Positions 28,215-38,717 of a DNA stretch of 64,000 nucleotides are shown here, piece by piece. The notes beneath the pieces were generated by a model. That model did not search any database, was not told the DNA's origin, and saw nothing but the letters and a program-made list of their open reading frames with translations. Within the stretch, counting starts at the first letter, position 1. Each line of letters opens with the position of its first letter. The translations under genes were made by a program, and so were the position numbers. This DNA comes from CAVTJL01 sp963828215 (lineage in GTDB: Bacteria; Pseudomonadota; Alphaproteobacteria; Geminicoccales; Geminicoccaceae): positions 62,001 to 126,000 of the forward strand of contig CAWHFO010000046.1 of NCBI GenBank assembly GCA_963828215.1. Reading direction: 5' to 3'.

Positions 28215-29076
28215 CTACAGCATGTAAGCCTTGGCCGCCGCGTCGTAGTCCGGATAGCCCAGTACGGCGCGCAGCGCCGCGAAGTCGAGGGCCGTGTCCG
28301 CCTCGGCCCGGCCTGCCGCGAGCGCCGCGAGCCCGGCCTGGATCGCCGCCACCACCGGCGAGATGAGGCGCCGTCGGGTAGGTGCCGATCTTGAGGCCGA
28401 GCTCGGCAGCACGGCTCTGGCTCGGTATCTCGCGTCCCGGGCCCGGCGAGAGAACGGCGAAGGAGGGCCGGCCGCCGGCCGCCGCCACCGCGCGCCTTAT
28501 CTCCGCCTCGTCGGCGGGCGAGTCGAGAAAGAGGATGTCGGCCCCCTCCGCCACATACATCTCGATCCGCGCCACCGCCTCGTCGATCCCCTGCGTCGGG
28601 CGGCAGTCGGTGCGCGCCATGACGAGGATGCCCGAGTCCCTGGCGGCGGCGACGGCGGCACGGACCTTCATCCGCACCTCCTCGCGCGGCAGGCAGGGCT
28701 TGCCGGCGGCGGTGAGCGCACGGGGGGTGACCTTGTCCTCGATGAGGACGGCCGCCGCTCCCGCTTGGCCATAGGCGCGCACGGTGCGCTGCACGTTCAT
28801 GGCGTTGCCGTAGCCGTGGTCGCCGTCGGCCAGGACCAGCAGCTCCGGTGCCGCGCTGCGCACCATCTCGAGCGAGTCCCGCATCTCGGCGAACGAGACG
28901 AGATCGAGGTCCGGCCCGCCCAGCCGGCTCGCGGCGACGCAGGAGCCCGAGAGAAACGCGGTCTTGAAGCCGGCGCCGGCGGTGAGCTTGGCGCTGAGCC
29001 CATCCCACACGGCCGGCATGACGACGAAGGCGGGCTCGGCCAGCAGGGCGCGCAGGCGTTCCGGAGGTGACATCAT
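28215..29076 (-). CDS. Isocitrate lyase / PEP mutase family enzyme (frameshifted)
   Basis: A TIM-barrel enzyme of the PEP-mutase/2-methylisocitrate lyase group. Visible: ERLRALLAEPAFVVMPAVWDGLSAKL, LLVLADGDHGYGNAMNVQRTVR with the Mg-binding acidic residues, AAAVLIEDKVTPRA, ILVMARTDCRPTQGIDEAVARIEMYVAEGADILFLDSP. The usual catalytic loop K(R/K)CGH is replaced here by IEDKVTPRA, so it is not a standard methylisocitrate lyase; an oxaloacetate decarboxylase-like or mutase activity is more likely. The frame breaks at about 28372 (KIGTYPT | LISPVVAAIQAGLAAL) and ends GYPDYDAAAKAYML at 28215. Confidence 0.82.
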
Positions 29077-29146
29077 CGATCTTTCCTTGGGTGGGATCGG
29101 CGGCGGACCGCGCGGTGGGTGGTCGCTTTACCGTATGGCGGCGGGA

Positions 29147-29923
29147 TCAGCCGTGCGCGATATAGTCCATACGGCCGCCGTCGACGGCCAGGACCTGGGC
29201 GGTGATCCAGCCGGACTCCGGCGCTGCGAGAAAGGCCACGGCATTGGCGATGTCCTCGGGCTCGCCGATGCGGCCCGTCATCGCCCGCTCGCTGAGGTTC
29301 TTCTCCACGGCTTCCCAGCCGTCGGCGCCGCGATTGCCACGCGTCATATCGGTGCGGACGAAGCCCGGCGCCACGCCGTTGACGGTGATGCCGTCGCGGC
29401 CGAGCTCGAGAGCGAAGCGACGGGTGAGCATCGCCGCCCCGGCCTTGGTCGCGGCGTAGAAGGCATTGCCCGACAGGGCCGTGCCGATCCCGGCGATCGA
29501 GGTGATGTTGACGATCCGACCGTAGCGGCGCTGGCGCATGCCGCCCATGACCGCGCGCGTCGTATTGACGATACCGTTCACATTGACCTCGCGCATGCGC
29601 GCGAACCAGTCCGCGTCGTAGCTGTCGAGCGTCGCCTGCTTTGCAATGCCGGCATTGTTGATGAGGATCGTCACCGGCCCGAGCTCCGCCGCGACGCGCT
29701 CGATCATGGAGGTCACGGCCTCCGCGTTCGAGACGTCGGCGCCCACGGCGATGGCCCTGCCCCCGGCCGCGGTGATCTCGCCCTTCACGGCGTCCGCAGC
29801 CTCACCTCGGGCCGTGTAGTTGACGCAGACCGCAGCGCCTCGTCGGGCCAGCAGCAGCGCGATCGCGCGGCCGATACCCCTCGACCCGCCGGTCACCACC
29901 GCCACCTGATCGCTCCACGTCAT
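29147..29923 (-). CDS. Short-chain dehydrogenase/reductase, FabG-like
   Basis: 258 residues. Cofactor loop VVTGGSRGIGRAIALLLARRGAAV, INNAGIAKQ, catalytic Ser in IVNITSIAGIGTALSGNAFYAATKAG with Tyr and Lys of YxxxK, and the C-terminal PEDIANAVAFLAAPESGWITAQVLAVDGGRMDYIAHG. It resembles 3-oxoacyl-ACP or acetoacetyl-CoA reductases; the substrate is not assigned. It lies on the same strand as the PEP-mutase-like gene, 70 bases upstream of it. Confidence 0.92.
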   Translation of the reverse strand: MTWSDQVAVVTGGSRGIGRAIALLLARRGAAVCVNYTARGEAADAVKGEITAAGGRAIAVGADVSNAEAVTSMIERVAAELGPVTILINNAGIAKQATLDSYDADWFARMREVNVNGIVNTTRAVMGGMRQRRYGRIVNITSIAGIGTALSGNAFYAATKAGAAMLTRRFALELGRDGITVNGVAPGFVRTDMTRGNRGADGWEAVEKNLSERAMTGRIGEPEDIANAVAFLAAPESGWITAQVLAVDGGRMDYIAHG

Positions 29924-30132
29924 GATCGCCTCCCTGCGCTCGAGATGGTCTTCTCGGGCCGGCCGAGCCCCGCCGAGATCGGTCCGGCCATTCTCGGGAT
30001 TGATACCAACGGCGTAAAGCTCAGGTCCGCATGCAGCCGCGAGGACGCACCCCGAGCTCGGATTCCTACATACGGGGATCCCCAGATGTCGGTCTCCGAC
30101 GGACCAGTGTACCTCGTGTCAACGATCCCATG

Positions 30133-31179
30133 TCAGCGGAGACAGGCCTCGATCGCGTCCGCGGCCTCTGCGATGCCGGTGGGCTCGATGCCGGAGCGGC
30201 GCGCCGGCAGGTCCCGCTCCCGCAGCCTCCGCGCCAGCTCGTCCGATTGCCGGGGCAGCGGGCGGCCGAGGCCCAGATCCACGATCCAGCCCTCGAGCCA
30301 GGGCGACTCGGGCCAGTCCGGCCGCGCCAGGAACAGGACGGGCACGCCGTTGCAGGCGGCCTCGACGAACATGCCGTAGCCCGTCTTCGTGACGACGAGA
30401 TCGACGCTCGCCATCAGATCGATGAACGAGAAGGGCAACCGCGCCAGCGGGATCATGCCGGGCCGGACCGAGCGGTCGGCGAGCCAGGTGACGCCGGGAA
30501 CCTGTGGAAAGGCCGCCACCTCGTCGCCGGCCGGAATGCCGCCGAACGAGACAAGGACCAAAAGCTCGTCCGCGGGCAGACCCAGCGCCCCGAGCAGGGC
30601 CGCGCGGCGCGGCGTGCCGATGCGGCCGATGGGACCGATCGGCTGCCGCCGCTCCAGCCACGCCATCGGCATGTGCGGCGTCGCCTGGAGGAAGATGCGG
30701 GCGGAGCGGTAGGCGGTCCGCATCGCAAGGACGGCCGCGGGCGTCGCGACCCCGAGCGCTTCCGCGATGTCCGCCCAGTTGAGCGAGCAGAGCGCCAGAG
30801 CGGGGATCCCCGCCGAGGCCGCGGCGGCGAGCCCGACATAGCCTACGTCAGCGAGCAGAAGGTCCGGGGCGAGCCGGCCCAGCGCCGCCGCCTCGCTCGC
30901 CACGACCGCCGGCCAGTCCCGGTGCAGCGCCGCATAGGCGGCCCGGCTGGCGGCGACGTCGACGACGACCGGGCCGTGCATGACGAGACCGATGTCCGGC
31001 GGCGGGTCCTGCAGCTCGAAGGGGATCGGCAGAAGGCCCTCGAGATGCGCCGCCGGCACCGCCGTCCGGAGGGTCAGGCGCAGATCGGGCCGGCGGGCGG
31101 CGAGCGCCAGGAGCACCGGCGCCACCTGCCCCGCATGGCCGAAGCCGTGGCCCGAGATGTCGACGACGAGATGCGGCAT
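30133..31179 (-). CDS. Putative glycosyltransferase (GT-B fold, MurG/UGT-like)
   Basis: 348 residues. The N-terminus MPHLVVDISGHGFGHAGQVAPVLLALAARRPDLRLTLRT carries the Gly/His-rich loop of GT-B enzymes that act on nucleotide sugars. The C-terminal half has LLVLVSFGGIPAGDEV, ARLPFSFIDLMASVDLVVTKTGYGMFVEAACNGVPVLFLARPDWPE, which corresponds to the donor-binding region. A similar module forms the N-terminus of L-arabinokinase-type proteins. Substrates are unknown. The neighbouring genes do not suggest a pathway. Confidence 0.75.
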   Translation of the reverse strand: MPHLVVDISGHGFGHAGQVAPVLLALAARRPDLRLTLRTAVPAAHLEGLLPIPFELQDPPPDIGLVMHGPVVVDVAASRAAYAALHRDWPAVVASEAAALGRLAPDLLLADVGYVGLAAAASAGIPALALCSLNWADIAEALGVATPAAVLAMRTAYRSARIFLQATPHMPMAWLERRQPIGPIGRIGTPRRAALLGALGLPADELLVLVSFGGIPAGDEVAAFPQVPGVTWLADRSVRPGMIPLARLPFSFIDLMASVDLVVTKTGYGMFVEAACNGVPVLFLARPDWPESPWLEGWIVDLGLGRPLPRQSDELARRLRERDLPARRSGIEPTGIAEAADAIEACLR

Positions 31180-31419
31180 GACCGGCAGCGGACCTTCGTG
31201 GGAGGCTCGGGGCGGCTACGGGCACGAGCTTAGGGGCGGATAGGGTCGGCGGCCACACTCGCGGGGGCGGGACCCGCGCCGGAGGCCGGCCCGCGCCGGA
31301 CGCGCGTTGCAGTTGACCGGGCATAGGCGGAGGAGAGTATCTTCGGGTGGCAACCGAGCTCTTTTCTGGGAACGCCGGTCGACACGCCTCGAGGAGCCGG
31401 CGACGCTGCCGGGTGAACC

Positions 31420-34400
31420 GTGATGAAGACCGTCGACGAGGTCTGCGCATGGCTCGTGGCGCAAGGGTTCGGGCGTTGGGTCGCGGCCTTCCGCGACAAC
31501 GAGATCGACGGTGAGATCCTCAGGACCCTGAGCGAGGCCGATCTCGAGAAGCTCGCCCTCCCGCTCGGCCCGCGCCGGAAGCTCCTTCAGGCTCTCGGGG
31601 GTGCGGACGTGGCCGCCTCCGACCCTGCGCCTGCCGATATCCCGACGGGCGACGCCGAGCGGCGCCAGCTGACCGTGATGTTCGTCGACCTCGCGGGCTC
31701 CACAGCGCTCTCGGCCCGGCTCGACCCCGAGGAAATGCGGGACGTGCTGCGCGGATACCAGAACGCCGTGGCCGGTGAGATCGGGCGGCTCGAAGGCCAT
31801 GTCGCGAAATTCATGGGCGATGGCGTGCTCGCCTATTTCGGCTGGCCCAGGGCGCACGAGGACGAGGCCGAGCGCTCGGTGCGGGCGGGTCTCGCGATCG
31901 TGGCGGCGGTGGCGAAGCTGAGCGGCGGCGGCGAGGCGCTCGCCTGCCGCGTCGGCATCGCGACCGGGCTCGTGGTCGTGGGCGATCTGGTCGGCGACGG
32001 GGCCGCCCAGGAGCGAGCGGTGGTCGGCGACACGCCCAATCTGGCCGCACGGCTGCAGGGCGTGGCCGATCCCGGTCAGGTCGTCGTGGCTGCGGCGACC
32101 CGACGGCTCCTGGGGGATCTGTTCGTGCTGCGGGCGCTGGGGCCGCAGAGCCTCAAGGGAATCCCCGAGCCGGCACCGGCTTTCGCCGTCGTCGGCGAGC
32201 GCGCCCTCGAGAGCCGCTTCGCCGCCAGGCAGGCGGGCGGGGTGGCGCCGATCGTCGGGCGCGACCAGGAGCTGGCACTCCTGGTCGAGCGGTGGCGGCA
32301 GGCCCGGAGCGGCGAGGGGCAGCTCGTCCTGCTCACCGGCGAGGCCGGCATCGGCAAGTCGCGGATCACGGAAGCCGTGGTGGAGGCGGTGGCGGCCGAG
32401 CCGCACATCCTGGTCCGCTACCAATGCTCGCCCTACCACGCCGAATTCGGCCCTACATCCGGCGATCCAGCACCTGGCCCACGCGGCCGGCCTCGCCGAG
32501 GGCGAGAGCCAGGAGACGCAGCTGGAGCGGCTCGAGGCCCATCTGGCCCGTGCCGGCATCGAGAGCGGCGAGGCCGCCTCGCTCCTCGCGACGATGCTGG
32601 GCCTCGACGTCACCGCCCGCTACGGGACGCTGACCCTGACCCCGCAGCAGCGCCGCGCCCGCACCCTGGCCGTGCTGGTCGACCAGCTGATCGGGCCGGC
32701 CGCCGGTCGGCCCGTGCTTTGGGTGGTCGAGGACGCGCACTGGATCGATCCCACCACGCTGGAGCTGATCGAGCTCGCCTTGGATCGGGTCCAGGCGAGC
32801 GCGGTGCTGGCGGTGGTCACCGCGCGGCCGACCTTCGCCGCGTCGTTCGCCAGCCATCCGATCGTGAGCCGGCTGGCGCTGAACCGCCTGGCCCGTGCCG
32901 CGACCCACGCGATCGTCGTCCGGATCACCCGCGGCAAGCCCTTGCCCGAGGCATTGCTCGACGAGATCACCGCTCGCACCGATGGGGTGCCCCTCTTTGT
33001 CGAGGAGATGACCAAGGCGGTGCTCGAATCGGGCGCGCTGCGTGAGGGCCAGGAGGCGCTTTACCTGGATAGCCCGATCAGCGCCCTGGCGATCCCGACC
33101 AGCCTGCACGATTCCCTGATGGCGCGGCTCGACCGGCTGCAGCCGGTCAAGGAGGTGGCGCAGACCGCCGCGGTCATCGGCCGTGCCTTCGACCATGCGA
33201 CCATCGCGGCCCTCTCGGCCCTGCCGGAGGTCGAGCTCCTGGACGCGATGCGCCACCTGGTCGACGCCGAGCTGATCTTCCGCCGGGGCACGCCGCCGGA
33301 CGCCACCTACCTCTTCAAGCACGCGCTGGTTCGGGACGCGGCCTACGAGAGCCTGCTCAAGGCCAGACGCGCCGACCTGCATGCCCGCCTGGTCGACGCC
33401 CTCGAGGCCGGGGGCACCGCGGCGCCCGAGGTCAAGGCGCAGCACGCGGAAGCCGCGGGGCAGATCGAGCGGGCACTCGGCTACTGGGAGCTGGCCGGAG
33501 CGAAAGCCTTGGCGCGACCCGCCTACCGGGAGGCCATCGCCAGCCTGGAAAAGGGCATCGGCCTCTGTCGGGCCTTGGGCGACGATGAAAAATGGCGCCG
33601 TCGCGAGCAGGCGCTCCACCTGCAGCTCGGTCAGGCGCTCATCGCGAACCAGGGCTATCAGGCGCGGGCGACGCGGCGGGTCTTCGAGCGCGCCTTGATG
33701 CTGGCCGACCAGATCGGCGAGGCGTCGCTCCAGCTCCCTGCCCTGTTCGGGCTATGGGCGGGCCAGCACATCGCCGTCTCGGGCTCGGGCGAGATGGCGG
33801 AGCGCTACGCAGCGCTCGCCGAGGCCCAGTCCGACACGGGCGCGCGCCTCGTCGGGCTGCGCATGCTCGGGCTGCAGCGCTTCTACGAGGGCCGGTTCGA
33901 GGAGTCGCTGGCCCTGACCAATCAGGGGCTCGAGATCTACGATCCGATCGCGCACCACGATCTCGCCCACCGCTTCGGCCACGATCCGCGCGCAGCCGCC
34001 GCGAACTACAAGGCGTGGAATCTCTGGCACCTGGGCTTCCCCGACCAGGCTGCCCGGACCATCGAGGAGAACCTTCGATGGATGCGGGAGGTCGATCACG
34101 CCAACACGACCGGCCTCGTCTTGTGCTTCGGCACGATGACCAACATCTGGCTCCGTCAGCCCGAGCAGGTCGAGCGCGCCGCGCGCGGGGCGATAGCGCT
34201 CGCCGAGGAGATGACGCTCCTCCTCTGGCATGCCTGGGGTCGGATCCATCTCGGCTGGGCTCTGTCGCAACAGGGCGCGGCGCCCGGTCTCGACGAGATC
34301 GAGGCCGGGCTGCGCGAGGCGCACCAGATCGGCGCCGGCCGCTTCGAGCCTTTTCACCTCGGCATGGCCGCCGAGGCCTATTCCCTCGCCGGTCGACATG

Positions 34401-34750
34401 CCGAGGCCCAGGAGCGCGTCGCCAAGGCGTTCGCGGGTCTGGCCCTCGGGCATCACCAGGCCTTTGCCGCCGATCTCTTCCGCACCCGGGCAAAGGTGTC
34501 TGGTGCGCGCCGATCTGGGCGAGCGTGCCGCCGCCGAGGCGGACCTCCGCCACGCCCTGGAGATCGCGGGCCAGCAGGCGTCGCCGTCACTCCAGCTGCG
34601 CGCCGCCCGCGACCTGGCCAAGCTGCTGGCCGACCGCGGAGAGCGACGCAGGCGCTCGACCTGCTGGCGCCGATCTACGACTGGTTCACCGAGGGCTTCG
34701 GCACGCTGGACCTGCAGGAGGCGCGGACGCTGCTCGACGAGCTGCGGTGA
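31420..34750 (+). CDS. SAM domain - class III adenylate cyclase - ATPase - TPR signalling protein (frameshifted)
   Basis: About 1,100 residues in four parts: an N-terminal sterile-alpha-motif domain (VCAWLVAQGFGRWVAAFRDNEIDGEILRTLSEADLEKL, about residues 8-60); a class III cyclase domain with the metal Asp residues (TVMFVDLAGSTALSARL and KFMGDGVLAYFGWP) and the ribose/transition-state residues in VGDTPNLAARLQG; a STAND-like ATPase with Walker A LTGEAGIGKSRI and Walker B LWVVEDAHWIDP; and a long helical TPR-type C-terminus. Frame breaks at about 32452, 34495 and 34648, the last two compensating. Start GTG 31420 or ATG 31423. It would make cAMP or cGMP in response to an unknown ligand. Confidence 0.88.
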
Positions 34751-34794
34751 CGCGGTCTTCGGCTTGCGCCCCACGCGCCTTCCACCCTCGGCGC

Positions 34795-35450
34795 TCAGAG
34801 CTTCGAGCCGCCGTCCACGCGGAGCTGGCGTCGCCGGTGATCCAGCGCGCGCCGTCGGACGCGAGGAACGCCACCGCGCCGGCGATGTCGTCCGGCTGCG
34901 CGACGCGCTTGAACGCCTGCATCGGCCAGCGTGAAGTCGCGGCCCGTCGGTCGGTCGCTCGGCGATGGCGTCGACGAGGTCCGGGTCGACCACGGCGATT
35001 GACGCGGATGGCCGCTGACCGCGGCGAGGTGCCTCGCGCTCGCCGAGGCGCTGCGGCAACGGTGCTTCACCAGGACGTGATCGAGTGTGCGCCCTTGATC
35101 GCGGCAAAGGCCGTGATCAGGGCGCCCGGACCGGAGGCGGCGTGCGCGGGCGAAGCGACGGAGAGCAGGATGACGCTGTCTGCCGGGGCTCGAGGATCGG
35201 CAGCAGCTGCTGGACGAGGAAATAGGGTGCCCGGACATTGACCGCGAAGAGGTTGTCGAAGTCCTCGACCGTGGTCGATCCTCGATGTGGCGGCATCTTG
35301 GAGACCCCCGGCATTGGCAACGAGCGATGCGTCCATGGCTCGGTACCGCCGATGATGTCCCCGGCCTGCGACGAGGCCGAGCGCGTGCGGGCCGTCACCG
35401 GGAGAGACGGCGCCACGATCAGCGCTGCGCCTCCAGCCGGTCGGCGTCAT
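34795..35450 (-). pseudogene. Short-chain dehydrogenase remnant
   Basis: Pieces of one SDR lie in order but in changing frames: SLVANAGG, STTVEDFDNLFAVNVRAPYFLVQQLLPIL, DSVILLSVASPAHAASGPGALITAFAAIKGA (the YxxxK site reads F..IK, so the catalytic Tyr is lost), VVDPDLVDAIAERPTD, VAQPDDIAGAVAFLASDGARWITGD and the C-terminal LRVDGGSKL at 34795. At least four breaks plus the altered active site suggest real decay. The 5' end, including the cofactor loop, is not recognisable. Confidence 0.7.
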
Positions 35451-35527
35451 GGCAAAGGTCTACTCCGTTGAGGTTGCCTGGAGACTGCCGTGGGCGTGGC
35501 TTCGACGTCTCTCCGCCCGGTCGGCGC

Positions 35528-36274
35528 TCAGCCTGCGGTCTTGCCGCCGTCGGCGGTCAGCACCTGGCCCGTCACGAACGATGCCTTGTCGGACGCCAGG
35601 AAGACGATCGCCTGGGCGATCTCCTCGGGCTGGCCGAGGCGGCCCAGCGGCACCCCGGACTGCAGCGCCGCCTTCCGCTCGGCCGTGCCGGTGAAGCGGC
35701 TGAGCATGCCCGTATCGGTCGGTCCGGGCGCCACGGCATTGACCCGCACGCCGAAGCTCGCGGCTTCCAGCGCCGCCGACTTGGTCATGCCCTCGACCGC
35801 GTGCTTGCTGCCCGCATAGACGGAAGCGCCGCGGGCACCCTCGTGGCCGTAGGTCGAGGAGATGTTCACGATGCTGCCGCTCCCCTGCGCCTGCATGACG
35901 CGCAGCTCGTGCTTCATGCTCAGCAGCGTGCCGAGCACGTTGGTATCGAACGTCAGGGCATAGCTTTCCGCGGTCTGCTCCGTCACCGGGCCGGGCCTGC
36001 CTTCGGTCCCGGCATTGTTGACGGCCGCGTCCAGGCGGCCGAACCGGGCAACCGTCCGATCGACCAGATCCTGCACCTCGGCCTCGCGGCGCACGTCGAC
36101 GGCGATGAAATCCGCCTCCGCGCCCAAGCCGCGCAACTCGGCGGCCAGCGCCAGGCCCGCCTCGCTGTGGCGGCCGGCGACGACGACGCGGCTGCCCTCC
36201 CTTGCGAAGGCGAGGGCGGCGGCACGGCCGATGCCGGTCAGGGCCCCGGTGATCAGGACGACATGATCGCTCAT
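35528..36274 (-). CDS. Short-chain dehydrogenase/reductase
   Basis: 248 residues. Cofactor loop ITGALTGIGRAAALAFAREGSRVVVAGR, VNNAGTEG, catalytic Ser in IVNISSTYGHEGARGASVYAGSKHAVEGMTKS with the YxxxK pair, and FLASDKASFVTGQVLTADGGKTAG. It starts at 36274 and is divergent from the LysR gene (124-base gap), the classical layout for a LysR-controlled enzyme gene. Substrate unknown. Confidence 0.93.
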   Translation of the reverse strand: MSDHVVLITGALTGIGRAAALAFAREGSRVVVAGRHSEAGLALAAELRGLGAEADFIAVDVRREAEVQDLVDRTVARFGRLDAAVNNAGTEGRPGPVTEQTAESYALTFDTNVLGTLLSMKHELRVMQAQGSGSIVNISSTYGHEGARGASVYAGSKHAVEGMTKSAALEAASFGVRVNAVAPGPTDTGMLSRFTGTAERKAALQSGVPLGRLGQPEEIAQAIVFLASDKASFVTGQVLTADGGKTAG

Positions 36275-36398
36275 CTGCCCCTCCTCGGATCTCGCCGACG
36301 GCCCCGGCCGCCGAGCATCGGTGCGGAGGTAGGCGGCCATGGCGCTTCCGAAAAAGACTTTGTAGGCTTGGGGGCATACCTCCGAGGCATGGCCACGC

Positions 36399-37447
36399 AT
36401 GGAGCTCCGGCATCTGCGCTACTTCGTGGCCGTCGCCGAGGCGGGCAGCCTCACGGTCGCGGCCGAGCAGAGCCTGCACACCGCCCAGCCCTCGCTGAGC
36501 CGCCAGATCCGCGACCTGGAGCTGGAGGTCGGCGCCCAGCTGCTGACCCGCAGCGCCCGCGGCGTGGCGCTGACCGCGGCGGGCCGCGCCTTCCTGGATC
36601 ACGCGCGACTGGCCCTGGCCCAGGTCGAGGCCGCCAAGGAGGCGGCAAGGCGCGCCGCCGGCCCGGAAAAACGGACGTTCGCGGTCGGCTTCCTGAGCGG
36701 TCACGAGCTCGACTGGCTTCCCGAGGCGATGCGCATCCTCAAGGACGAGCTGCCGAGCATCGAGGTCACCATCTCGAGCGATCACTCGCCGGCGCTCGCG
36801 GACGCGCTGCTCGAGGGGCAGGCTCGACGTGGCCTTTCTCAGGCGGGAACGAGACACCCCCGACTTGGATTACAGGCTCCTGCGATCGGAGCCTCTGCTG
36901 GTCGTGATGCCGAGCGATCACCGCCTCGCGTCGCAGGAGGCGGTCGCCGTGCAGGATCTGGCCGGGGAGGCGTTTCTCGGGATGTCGGACACGGCACCGG
37001 CGCTGCGCTCGGTCATCGGCGACTATCTGCAGCGGTCCGGCGGTCGATCTGACACCCGCGCACGAGGTGGACTATCTCAGCATGGCGATCTCCCTGATCG
37101 CCTCGACGCGCGGCGTGGCCCTGCTGCCCGTCTACGCGCTCAATTTCCTGCCCTGGTCGGTCACCAGCCGCCCGCTGCGGGGAGAGGCGCCCACGATCGA
37201 CCTGGTGCTCGGCTACCACAAGGCCAACACATCGTCCCTTCTTCGCCTCTTCCTGTCGAAGGCCGACGAGATGGTCGATCGCGTCGCCGGACGGCCGGGC
37301 GATCCGCACCCCCGCCGCCCGTCGTCGATCGCAGCGAGACCCAGGCGGCGCCCGATAGCCCCGCCATGTGGCGCGAATGACGCCCTCGCTCGGCCGGAGG
37401 CCGCGCATGCGCCGCCGGCGATGGCGTCGCCCGATCGGGAAGGCTAG
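36399..37447 (+). CDS. LysR-family transcriptional regulator (frameshifted)
   Basis: The N-terminal winged helix-turn-helix is complete: MELRHLRYFVAVAEAGSLTVAAEQSLHTAQPSLSRQIRDLELEVGAQLLTRSARGVALTAAG. The effector-binding domain is split over three frames: up to DHSPALADALLEG, then LDVAFLRRERDTPDLDYRLLRSEPLLVVMPSDH (break at about 36823), then VDLTPAHEVDYLSMAISLIASTRGVALLPVYALNFLP (break at about 37042). The exact C-terminus is uncertain; the third frame ends at 37447. Likely regulates the divergent SDR gene. Confidence 0.85.
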
Positions 37448-37477
37448 GGACGGGGCGCATCGACACTGATCGGGCCC

Positions 37478-38717
37478 ATGACCGCCGAGACCGAGACATC
37501 CGGCTGGATCGCCTTCAGCCACCGCGACTTCAGCCTCTTCTGCGCCGCCCGCTTCCTGTCGTCGGTGGCGATCCAGATGCAGAGCGTCGCCGTCGGCTGG
37601 CTGGTCTATGCGCTGACCGGGCAGGCGCTGGCCCTGGGGCTCGTCGGGCTCGCCGTGTTCCTGCCGATGGTCGGCCTCGCCCTCGTCACCGGCCACGTCG
37701 CCGACCGCATCGACCGGCGCACCCTGCTCCTCGTCACCTTCGGCATGATGAGCCTCACCGCCCTCGGGTCTCCTGCTCTACGCGACGAGCGGCGGCCGGG
37801 CCGCCTGGCCGATCTATCTCCTGATGGCCCTCTTCGGCACCGCCCGCGCCTTCGCCAACCCCGCCGCCCAGGCGATCGTCCCCAACCTCGTGCCGGAGAA
37901 GCATCTCGCCAACGCCATCGCCTGGAGCTCCTCGATCTGGCAGACGGCCACGATCGGCGGCCCGGCGCTGGGCGGCCTTCTTTACGCTTTCGGGCCGGGC
38001 GTCGTCTTCGGCAGCGCCATTTTTTGCTTTGCGGTGGCGATCGGCCTCGTCGTCGCGATGCGCTTCAGGGCGGCCCGGGTGGTCCGCGAGAAGGCCACCT
38101 GGTCCAGCCTCGTCGCCGGCATCTCTTTCATTCGCTCGCGGCCGGTGATCCTGGGCGCCATCTCGCTCGACCTCTTCGCGGTGCTGCTGGGCGGCGCCAC
38201 GGCGCTCCTCCCGATCTACGCCCGCGACATCTTGTTCGTCGGCCCCTGGGGCCTCGGCCTCCTGCGCAGCATGCCGGCGGCCGGCGCCACCGCGATGGCC
38301 GTCTTCCTCGCCCACCGCCCGCTGCGCCGCCGCTCCGGCCGCCGCATGCTCATCGCCGTCGCCGTCTTCGGCCTCGCCACCATCGCCTTCGGCCTCTCGA
38401 CCAACCTGCCGCTTTCCCTCGTCTGTCTCTTCGTGCTCGGCGCCTCGGACATGATCAGCGTCTATGTCCGCCAGACCCTGGTCCAGATCGAGACGCCGGA
38501 CCTGATGCGCGGGCGCGTCGCCGCCGTGAACGCCGTCTTCGTCGGCGCCTCGAACGAGCTGGGCGAGTTCGAATTGGGCGTGCTGGCCGCCTTCGTCGGC
38601 GCCGTGGGCGCGGTCGTGGCCGGCGGCATCGGCACGGTCCTGGTGGCCGGCCTCTGGGCCCGCTGGTTCCCGGCGCTCAGGGACCGCGACCGCCTGATCG
38701 CCGAGGCCGCACCCTAG
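37478..38717 (+). CDS. MFS transporter, EntS-like (frameshifted)
   Basis: About 412 residues with the membrane-helix pattern of the MFS_3 (enterobactin exporter-like) group: FSHRDFSLFCAARFLSSVAIQMQSVAVGWLVYALTG, TGHVADRIDRRTLL (the loop 2-3 motif), ANPAAQAIVPNLVPEKHLANAIAWSSS, VFGLATIAFGLSTNLPLSLVCLFVLGASDMISVYVRQTLVQIETPDLMRGRVAAVN. The frame breaks at about 37768: MMSLTALG is followed by LLLYATSGGRAAWPIYLLMALFG in another frame. Substrate unknown. The stop overlaps the stop of the convergent Sel1 gene. Confidence 0.87.
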
